Assembly (NCBI GenBank): GCA_041569895.1
Contig: JBFFXF010000062.1
Coordinates: 1 to 30,303 of the forward strand
Length of the DNA: 30,303 nucleotides
Source: JBFFXF01 sp041569895
Lineage (GTDB): Bacteria > Planctomycetota > UBA8108 > JACQVS01
Reading direction: 5' to 3'
The position numbers and the translations under genes were made by a program. This document shows, piece by piece, positions 9,666 to 15,244 of this stretch; position 1 is the first letter of the stretch; each line of letters begins with the position of its first letter. The notes under the pieces are model-generated. The model was not told the origin of the DNA. It searched no databases and worked only from the letters and a program-made list of their open reading frames with translations.

Positions 9666-10241
9666 TCAGGAATCGGCCACCGGCCCGCTCTCCTCCACCA
9701 GTTTCGCGATCGACCGCGCGCAGCGCTCCGGCGAGTCGCCGGCATCGGTGATCACCTCGGCGTGCGACGCCCCGCGGTAGAGCGGCTCTCGCGATCGCAG
9801 CACCTCCTCCACCTCCTCGACGGCCGTTCGGCCGGCGAGAGCGGGACGCGAGGAGCGCGTCGCGGGATCGTTCTCGAGCCGACGGCGGATGGTCGCCGGG
9901 TCCGATCGCAACCAGACGACGAGCCCGCTGTCCCGCATGCGTCGGACGTTCGAGTCGCGCAGCACGATGCCGCCTCCGGTGGAGACGACCGCCGGCCCGC
10001 CGCTCTCGAGCGCGTCGCAGAGCTCCTCGAGGCACGCCGCCTCGCGCTCGCGGAAGACGGCCTCGCCCTGTCGCTCGAAACACTCGGCGATCGAGTGGCC
10101 GAGCGCCTCCTCGACGAGAGCGTCCGTGTCGTGAAAGGGCACGCCGAGCGTCCTCGACAGGAGTCGACCGATGGTCGTCTTTCCCGTCGCGCGGTACCCG
10201 ATCAGGAAGACGGATCGACGTCTCGGCACCGGGTCCCCCAC
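9666..10241 (-). CDS. aroK: Shikimate kinase
   Basis: This enzyme phosphorylates shikimate with ATP in the aromatic amino acid (chorismate) pathway in the cytoplasm. The 191-residue product has Walker A GYRATGKT (15-22), the shikimate-binding DTD (38-40), FRERE around residue 63, and the STGGG loop (87-91). A lid arginine lies in RSSRPAL near residue 128 and a C-terminal R in LYRGAS. The start is GTG 10241, with GGGGAG upstream, 16 bp after the PDZ gene stop, so the genes are cotranscribed. In gammaproteobacteria aroK follows the pilMNOPQ genes; here it lies instead directly before pilD, a different pairing with pilus genes. Nothing unusual is seen in the protein. Confidence 0.95.
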   Translation of the reverse strand: MGDPVPRRRSVFLIGYRATGKTTIGRLLSRTLGVPFHDTDALVEEALGHSIAECFERQGEAVFREREAACLEELCDALESGGPAVVSTGGGIVLRDSNVRRMRDSGLVVWLRSDPATIRRRLENDPATRSSRPALAGRTAVEEVEEVLRSREPLYRGASHAEVITDAGDSPERCARSIAKLVEESGPVADS

Positions 10242-10257
10242 GCCGGCTCGCTCCCCG

Positions 10258-11904
10258 TTATCCGGGGACCTTGCCGAGCGTCACCTTCACCTCGACGGTG
10301 TCGTCGCCGCGCCGCACGACGATCGACACGCCGCTGCCGGCGAAGGTGCCCTCGAGTCCCTGTATGACGTCGTCGATCGTCTTGATTTCGACGCCGTTGA
10401 CGCGGAGGATCACGTCGTCCCTGCGCAGCCCGGCTCCGGCGGCGGGTCCGCCCTCGGCCACCTCGCTGATGGCGACGGTGTCGTTGTCGAGCTCCTGGGC
10501 GGTGAGGCCGAGGTGGCCCTTCTCCTTCTTCGCGGGCGCCGCCGCGTAGACCTTCGGCTCGAAGCCGTCGTGCGCCGCGACCTTCTGCCCGTGCGCGCCG
10601 AGACGCACGCCGTCGAGGGCGATCTTCCGGTCGCCGCGCCGGACGAGGAGATCGATGGCGTCGCCGGAGACCTTGCCGGCCAGGGCGGCCTTGAGCTCAT
10701 CGATCGTCTTGAGCTCGTTGCCGTTGACGGCGGCGATGACGTCGTTCACGGCGACGCCGTACGCCTGCGACGCGGTCCCGTCAGTGACGGCGAGCACCAC
10801 CAGCCCGGTGTCGAGCTCCTCGACCCGCACTCCGAGAACGGCGGGCTTGCCCTGGAAGCCCGACTTCGTTCCCGACGCGACGAGCTTCGCCTCGCCCGGC
10901 TTCGCGCCGGCGATCGCCTCGACGCTGACGGTCGCGTCGCCGCGCTTGACCTGCATCTTGAACGAGTCGCCCGCCATGATCTTCGTGAAGGCCTCCTTGA
11001 GGTCCTCGAGGCTGTCGGTATTCTGCCCGTTGACCGAGACGATGCGGTCCTCGAGCTGGAGCCCGGCGACCGCGGCGGTGAGACCGTCGTCGATCTCCTT
11101 GATGACAAGGTCCTTCTCCGGCGTCTCCTCGACGAGGATGCCGAAGCGCGCCGGGGCCTTCGGCTTCGGCTCCGGCTTCGGCTCCGGTTTCGGCTCGGGC
11201 TTCTTCTCGGGAGCGTCCGCGACCTTCGGCGCCTCGACGGTGGCGAGGTACTCCTCGCGATCGCCGAGCGTGACCTGCTGCTCGATCCTGTCCTCGCCGC
11301 GCCGCACGATCACTCTCAGCGACGCGCCGGGCCTGTGCGAGCGCACGGCCGCCTCGAGCGTCCTCGAGCTCACCTCGCGGTCGCCGACGGCGAGGATGAT
11401 GTCGCCCGGCTTGATCCCCGCCTTCTCGGCCGGTCCGCCCGGGTAGAGACGAACGACCTCGGCGCCCCGCGCGTCACCAGCGGGATCGGCGTGCGAGATG
11501 CCGATGAACGCGCGCGAGAGCTTCTCCGGCGCATCGGCGGGCTTCGGCTTCGCCGCGAGCTCCTCGAGCCGTCGCTCGAGCGCGGCGAGCGCCTGCTGGC
11601 GCTCCTTCATGCGCGCCTCGAGGGCCGTGAGATCGCCGCGCAACTTGGCGACCTCATCCTCCTTCTTCTTCAGCGCGTCGCTGGCCTTCTTCAGGCTGGC
11701 GTCGAGCTCGGCGATCTTCGCGTCGCGCTTCTTGAGATCCTCGGCGTGCTCCTTCTGGAGCGCCTCGATGCTCGACTTGACGATCTTCTGGATCTGCTCG
11801 GCGAGCGCACCCTGGACTTTCTCGGCGGGATCCTGCGCCGGCAGCGCCCGCACGAAGAGGACCATGGTGACGAGCGCGAGAACACTGATGGATCGACTCT
11901 TCAT
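10258..11904 (-). CDS. Exported coiled-coil protein with four PDZ domains
   Basis: The product is 548 residues from ATG 11904, which has GGAGGAGC upstream. A signal peptide covers about residues 1-23 (cleavage near ALPA-QD). Residues 27-118 are a Lys/Glu/Ala-rich coiled coil. Four PDZ domains follow at about 131-215, 252-333, 354-434 and 463-546. PDZ1, 3 and 4 have clear carboxylate-binding and glycine-rich loops; PDZ2 is more divergent. A Pro-Glu-Pro-Lys repeat (235-250) links PDZ1 and PDZ2 like a TonB-type spacer. There is no trypsin-like, S41 or site-2 protease domain, so it is not DegP, CtpA or RseP. PDZ domains bind C-terminal tails, so this looks like a periplasmic scaffold or a partner for misfolded or exported proteins. 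It leads the aroK-pilD run and may act in envelope assembly (inference). Its exact function is unknown. Confidence 0.85.
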   Translation of the reverse strand: MKSRSISVLALVTMVLFVRALPAQDPAEKVQGALAEQIQKIVKSSIEALQKEHAEDLKKRDAKIAELDASLKKASDALKKKEDEVAKLRGDLTALEARMKERQQALAALERRLEELAAKPKPADAPEKLSRAFIGISHADPAGDARGAEVVRLYPGGPAEKAGIKPGDIILAVGDREVSSRTLEAAVRSHRPGASLRVIVRRGEDRIEQQVTLGDREEYLATVEAPKVADAPEKKPEPKPEPKPEPKPKAPARFGILVEETPEKDLVIKEIDDGLTAAVAGLQLEDRIVSVNGQNTDSLEDLKEAFTKIMAGDSFKMQVKRGDATVSVEAIAGAKPGEAKLVASGTKSGFQGKPAVLGVRVEELDTGLVVLAVTDGTASQAYGVAVNDVIAAVNGNELKTIDELKAALAGKVSGDAIDLLVRRGDRKIALDGVRLGAHGQKVAAHDGFEPKVYAAAPAKKEKGHLGLTAQELDNDTVAISEVAEGGPAAGAGLRRDDVILRVNGVEIKTIDDVIQGLEGTFAGSGVSIVVRRGDDTVEVKVTLGKVPG

Positions 11905-12019
11905 GGCGACAAGCTCCTCCGTTCGGAGCGGGCACGGGAGGCCCGCTCGAGAGATCAGCGCAGCCGGGCGCGACGCGCGACGGCGCCGGCGAGTTCGCAA
12001 TCGGACTCCAGATACGACA

Positions 12020-12048
12020 GTTGTACCGGCCCGCCGGTCCGCGCTCAA
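12020..12048 (-). promoter_or_regulatory. Sigma-70-like promoter for the PDZ-aroK-pilD run
   Basis: On the minus strand TTGAGC (12048-12043) and TACAAC (12025-12020) are separated by exactly 17 bp; each matches 4 of 6 consensus bases. The predicted start near 12013 gives a leader of about 108 nt before the ATG at 11904. Confidence 0.45.
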
Positions 12049-12166
12049 GGCTGCTGGCTGATGTTTCTGCGCCGATTTTTCCGGCGCCTCTCCGGCATCT
12101 CTATCGGCAGCATCCCCACTGCACGCCAGAAGCGGACGCGCGCCCGCGTCGAGGCCTACAAAGGAG

Positions 12167-12195
12167 TTGCATTCGCCCCGCCCTTCTCCTATCCT
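12167..12195 (+). promoter_or_regulatory. Sigma-70-like promoter for tRNA-Leu
   Basis: TTGCAT (12167-12172) and TATCCT (12190-12195) are 17 bp apart. The predicted start near 12202 lies about 110 nt before the mature tRNA, so a long 5' leader including the 12-bp tandem repeat would be removed by RNase P. Confidence 0.35.
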
Positions 12196-12246
12196 CTCGG
12201 GTCTCGCTCGGGCGCCCGTCGCCCCCATCCGAGACGCGCACCCATC

Positions 12247-12282
12247 GCTCCGGGAACAGCTCCGGGAACAGTTCCGGGAAGA
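12247..12282 (+). repeat. 12-bp tandem repeat before tRNA-Leu
   Basis: Two perfect copies of GCTCCGGGAACA (12247-12258, 12259-12270) are followed by a third with two changes (GTTCCGGGAAGA, 12271-12282) and a partial fourth. The tRNA starts 29 bp later. Confidence 0.85.
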
Positions 12283-12311
12283 TCCGGGGAGACACGCGTC
12301 GAGGAGCCACT

Positions 12312-12400
<89 letters not shown>

Positions 12401-12411
12401 CAAAAACACCA

Positions 12412-12443
12412 CCGCCCGGACGCCCGTCCGGGCGGTTTCGTTT
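12412..12443 (+). terminator. Intrinsic terminator of tRNA-Leu
   Basis: CCGCCCGGAC and GTCCGGGCGG form a perfect 10-bp stem with the 4-nt loop GCCC, followed by TTTCGTTT. This is the only textbook rho-independent terminator I found in the window. Confidence 0.93.
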
Positions 12444-12447
12444 GCTG

Positions 12448-12535
12448 CCCCCGACCCCGGACCCGGTCCCGAAGGCGATCGAGGTCGCGCCGGTGGTCGA
12501 CGTCGGGGCCGGGGCCGTCGGGGTCGGAGACCGGG
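12448..12535. repeat. C-run/G-run low-complexity block with G-quadruplex potential on both strands
   Basis: Four C runs (12448-12452, 12455-12458, 12462-12464, 12468-12470) have 2-3 nt spacers, giving a G-quadruplex pattern on the minus strand. They are followed by four G runs on the plus strand (12505-12508, 12511-12514, 12520-12523, 12533-12535) with loops of 2, 5 and 9. GACCCCG (12453-12459) and CGGGGTC (12519-12525) are perfect complements, so a large hairpin is an alternative fold. It lies just after the tRNA terminator. Confidence 0.6.
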
Positions 12536-12561
12536 TGCGGTCGGCCAGGCGCCCGATTTCT

Positions 12562-12591
12562 TACTGGAGCCTCCCCGCCTCGAGCAGGCGG
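12562..12591 (-). repeat. 30-bp dispersed repeat, left copy
   Basis: This copy matches 14400-14429 at 28 of 30 positions in direct orientation, including the shared core GAGGCGGGGAGGCT (minus strand). On the minus strand both copies can be read as ...LEAGRLQ followed by a stop codon, so they may be leftovers of the 3' end of a duplicated gene or mobile element. The two copies bracket the low-GC dockerin gene. Confidence 0.8.
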
Positions 12592-12683
12592 CGCCGGCGG
12601 CATGAGCGGACACTCCCTCCATGAAGGGGGCCCGCGCCACCCCGGCCGGGTCGCCTGATCCGCGGCGTGGCTCTCGCCTGGAA

Positions 12684-13961
12684 TCACTGTGGACAGTGCT
12701 CCGGCGGCGTCTGGCAGGTCTCTTCGTCCGTCGGCAATGTTCCAGGGCCGCAGTCAGGAAACGGGTGAATTGGCGGAGGGCCTCCGATGAAGAGGTAGTT
12801 GAGGAGGTACGACGCGTCGGAGATGTCCGCGCCGACGTCGCCGTTGGTGTTTGCGACGGCGACACAGCCCGGGATCGGTCCGCCCAGAAACAGCCAGTTG
12901 AGGATGCACACAGCGTCGGAGATGTCGACCCTGCCGTCGTCGTTGCAGTCACCGCGCCGGAATCTCGGTCGCCCGCCCAGAATCGGCCCCGAGCTTACCC
13001 AAGTCCTGTCGACGTGTCCGAAAGGCGGAAGTGTGATCAAGAGATTCCCTTCCAGGTCGTAATACTTCACGTCTTCATCGCAACCTGCCCAGACGCCGCT
13101 CCCGCTTGGGTCAATCGCCAGGCTCCACACACCGATCTCAGGAGTGCTCATCAGGTGGTTTCCTGCGGAGTCGTACTTGTTGAGACTTCCTCCAGCAACC
13201 CATAGATTGCCTGTGGAATCGATTCTGATGCACCACGGCGAATAACCAGCATTCACCTCTTGGAGAACGACCCCCTCTTGTGAGACCTGAAGCAGACGAT
13301 CCACTGATCCGCTGACGTGTGAATGCCGTCTCTCGGCGATCCAGGCCGAGCCGTCTTCAGCGATGTCCACTGATACCGCACTCCAGGCAATGGGATCCAT
13401 ACTCCAATCCAGAGCCAAATCCAGTGAGTATCTCTGTATCGTAGAGCCGACTGCCCAGAGGGCCTGGTGAGAATCGTCAACCACCAAATCGATTCCACCC
13501 CCTTCAGTTCTGGTCACGACGTTCCCGTCGCTATCTATCTTCAAGATCTCGGCACCGTGGATGGTGGGTCCGGCCAATCCGAACATGCTCCCGGTTGCGG
13601 AAACGGCGATAGCCGTTATGTCGTCAATGGGAACGCTGAACACCTCTTCTCCCTGTGAATCGAATCTCCGCAAAACCTCGTTAACAAAATCAGATGCCAC
13701 AGCTCCGCCGTCGAGTGTTGTCGAAAGCAAGCGCGGAGCACCTATGTACTGGGCTATATTGAAATCTTCGATGGAGGCCAGAATCTCTCCGGAAGGGCTG
13801 TAGAGCCGAAGAAAATCTCCGAACGGGGGATTTCGGAAATCCGGATCTTCGTTGTGTAGGACCCATACCGAAGATCGTGTTGCTCCCTGAGCAACGGCAG
13901 CAGCGGAGGTCGCTATGGCTACGCCAAAAAGAAAACTCTGCACAATTCTTTGAATGAGCAT
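12684..13961 (-). CDS. Secreted beta-propeller protein with C-terminal dockerin-like module
   Basis: The product is 425 residues from ATG 13961. A signal peptide covers about residues 1-26 (AAAVAQG end). Residues about 30-325 carry repeated short blocks such as GNLWVAGGSLNKYDSAGN and SGVWAGCDEDVKYYDLEGN, the style of an NHL/SMP-30-like beta-propeller. At about 335-410 lies a dockerin-like pair of F-hand calcium loops: GDCNDDGRVDISDA is canonical, while the second, NTNGDVGADISDA, is altered where Gly is normally found. The C-terminal tail has paired cysteines. Such modules are frequent at the ends of exported planctomycete proteins; no cohesin partner is in the window. The gene has clearly lower G+C than all its neighbours (several lines read 53-58%) and is bracketed by a 30-bp repeat, both signs of transfer or a different history. 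Enzymatic activity is not evident. Confidence 0.85.
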   Translation of the reverse strand: MLIQRIVQSFLFGVAIATSAAAVAQGATRSSVWVLHNEDPDFRNPPFGDFLRLYSPSGEILASIEDFNIAQYIGAPRLLSTTLDGGAVASDFVNEVLRRFDSQGEEVFSVPIDDITAIAVSATGSMFGLAGPTIHGAEILKIDSDGNVVTRTEGGGIDLVVDDSHQALWAVGSTIQRYSLDLALDWSMDPIAWSAVSVDIAEDGSAWIAERRHSHVSGSVDRLLQVSQEGVVLQEVNAGYSPWCIRIDSTGNLWVAGGSLNKYDSAGNHLMSTPEIGVWSLAIDPSGSGVWAGCDEDVKYYDLEGNLLITLPPFGHVDRTWVSSGPILGGRPRFRRGDCNDDGRVDISDAVCILNWLFLGGPIPGCVAVANTNGDVGADISDASYLLNYLFIGGPPPIHPFPDCGPGTLPTDEETCQTPPEHCPQ

Positions 13962-14733
13962 GGTTCACGCCCTCAACCAATTGAAGAGTGAAGAACCGTC
14001 CTCTTCCCCGTTGCACTGTGGCGTTCGGCTTGTCATGCATGCCTCCTGGACCGGACTCCTTTTTTTCCGCATGCCCTGAACTATTTCCTGTTCGTAGGCA
14101 GTTTCTTCTGCTGATCGTGAGATGCAAAAGTCTCGCCCCCCGATTCTCGCGAGTGTTGTTCCCCCTCGGCCGATTTCCGACACCTCGACGGCGTGCGTCG
14201 AAACCTCATTTGGAAGAACCTCGAAAGATGGGTGGCCCGTGGCACGGCCCGCGTCGAGGAATTCAGCGCCGTCCTCAGACGATGAGGGGTCCGGAAAATG
14301 TCTCCTGGCGCTGGAGAAATTCCACGACCCCACCTCGCTCCGACGAAGTTCGTCGAAGGACTCGCTTCTCGGGGTTCGCGGGCCGGCGTAGAGCCCGACT
14401 ACTGAAGCCTCCCCGCCTCGAGCACGCGGAGCGTGCGCCGCTCAAGGTGGCGCCGGTAGCGGTCCTGCGCGCGCATGCGGCGCGCGCCGCCCGCGTCGAG
14501 GCAGTGCGATAGGCCTCGCGCCATTGGATCGCTGCTGTGAGCCACGCCCACGAGCACCCGCCGTGCAATGCGCGCGTCTCGCGCGGATCGCACGGTCGAC
14601 GGTAATCGCCAGCTTTGCGTGCCTCCCGTCGCCTTTCTGGCCTTGCCCGGGCTGTTTCTGCGTGCCACCATGGTCGGCGAGCGAGCCCGCATTTGGGGCC
14701 GCCGATCCTTGGTACTTTCGGCGGCTTGGGGTC
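13962..14733. other. Gene-poor stretch upstream of the dockerin gene
   Basis: No supported gene lies in these 772 bp. The first part (to about 14330) shares the lower G+C of the dockerin gene and probably holds its promoter; the ATG at 13961 has a GAGGG about 12 bp upstream. Several frames of 80-170 codons are open on both strands, but they overlap one another, lack ribosome sites and show no recognisable domain. The right copy of the 30-bp repeat is at 14400-14429, followed at once by the hairpin GCACGC-GGA-GCGTGC (14422-14436). Confidence 0.5.
14400..14429 (-). repeat. 30-bp dispersed repeat, right copy
   Basis: This is the partner of 12562-12591 (28 of 30 identical, direct). A shared GCCCGA also precedes both copies by a few bases, so the original repeat was probably longer. 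On the minus strand the frame reads RRTLRVLEAGRLQ then stop. Confidence 0.8.
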
Positions 14734-14904
14734 ATGAGGCCGAAGTTCTCCCTCACAGTCTTTTGTGTTCTCTACCTACCCTTGATGGGAGCCGCGGTAG
14801 CTTCGATCCCGACGTCCGAATACAACGCCTCCTTCGAAGTCATCGCCTCGCTCGCGTTCGTCGCGTTGCTGTTCTCGATCGGGCCCCCACCAGGTCGCCG
14901 GTAG
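14734..14904 (+). CDS. Possible small membrane protein (56 aa)
   Basis: An ATG at 14734 opens 56 codons. The product has two hydrophobic segments (about 5-24 and 33-50) separated by a short polar turn and ends in GPPPGRR. The N-terminus, MRPKF then a hydrophobic run ending AAVAS, could also be a signal peptide. The hydrophobic pattern is what argues for a gene here. Against it, the ribosome site is poor (only TTGGGG just upstream), there is no homolog I recognise, and the surrounding DNA is low-complexity or gene-poor. It stands alone, on the opposite strand to both flanking genes. Confidence 0.25.
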   Translation: MRPKFSLTVFCVLYLPLMGAAVASIPTSEYNASFEVIASLAFVALLFSIGPPPGRR

Positions 14905-15017
14905 AGGACTCTGCTGCAGACAGCGCGTGCTCGCGCCTCGGGTATCGAATAGGATCTCTTGCGGACTGGAGGGGAGCCACTGGCAGAGCCGGCGCCAGTC
15001 CGGTAGAGCGCTCTCCG

Positions 15018-15128
15018 TCGATCGGGCTCCGTCATCGGTCTCGGTCATCGGAACTCGGCCCTCGGAATCGGTCATCGGTCTCGGCCATCGGAATCGGAGT
15101 CGGAATCGGATCTCGGAGTCGGACTCCG
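15018..15128. repeat. TCGGAN-type degenerate hexamer array (locus 1)
   Basis: ATCGGA, GTCGGA, CTCGGA and close variants repeat with a mostly 6-bp period across about 110 bp. The end of the array carries TCGGACTCCG (15119-15128), the reverse complement of the CGGAGTCCGA found at the matching junction near 26606. Stop codons are rare in some frames, which explains long meaningless open frames here. Confidence 0.8.
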
Positions 15129-15174
15129 CTGGCTCGGCACCGACGGTGGTCGTGTCAGGGACCGCGAGGGTTTT

Positions 15175-15219
15175 CGGGCACGGGACCGGGGACGGGACCG
15201 GGACCGGGGACGGGACCGT
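15175..15219 (+). repeat. GGGACC array with seven GGG runs (G-quadruplex pattern, locus 1)
   Basis: Runs of 3-4 G occur at 15176-15178, 15182-15184, 15188-15191, 15194-15196, 15200-15202, 15206-15209 and 15212-15214, with loops of only 2-3 nt. Four such runs already satisfy the canonical G-quadruplex rule. The G-rich strand is the template strand for the gene ending at 15245. Confidence 0.85.
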
Positions 15220-15244
15220 CGGTATCAAGTCTCAATCCGACCGC

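Larger units (their letters stand above)
11905..12311. other. Divergent intergenic region between PDZ gene and tRNA-Leu
   Basis: No gene is supported in these 407 bp. It carries a minus-strand promoter candidate for the PDZ gene (12020-12048), a plus-strand promoter candidate for the tRNA (12167-12195), and a 12-bp tandem repeat close to the tRNA (12247-12282). Open frames crossing it are antisense or low-complexity and have no family features. Confidence 0.6.
14905..15244. other. Intergenic region filled by hexamer arrays, downstream of the VCBS-BNR gene
   Basis: No gene is seen. From left to right it contains an 8-bp inverted repeat CGGACTGG (14962-14969) / CCAGTCCG (14995-15002), a TCGGAN hexamer array (15018-15128) and a GGGACC array (15175-15219) that ends 26 bp from the stop codon of the minus-strand gene at 15245. 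Confidence 0.75.

Noticed and set aside
10258..11904. DegP/HtrA or carboxy-terminal protease
   Set aside because: Only PDZ domains and a coiled coil are present; there is no His-Asp-Ser or Ser-Lys catalytic domain.
13965..14333. 122-codon minus-strand frame before the dockerin gene
   Set aside because: No ribosome site, no recognisable domain, overlaps other equally open frames, and it occupies the likely promoter region.
14997..15010. tRNA D-arm-like string (AGTCCGGTAGAGCG)
   Set aside because: No matching acceptor stem, anticodon stem or T-loop follows; the downstream DNA is the hexamer array.
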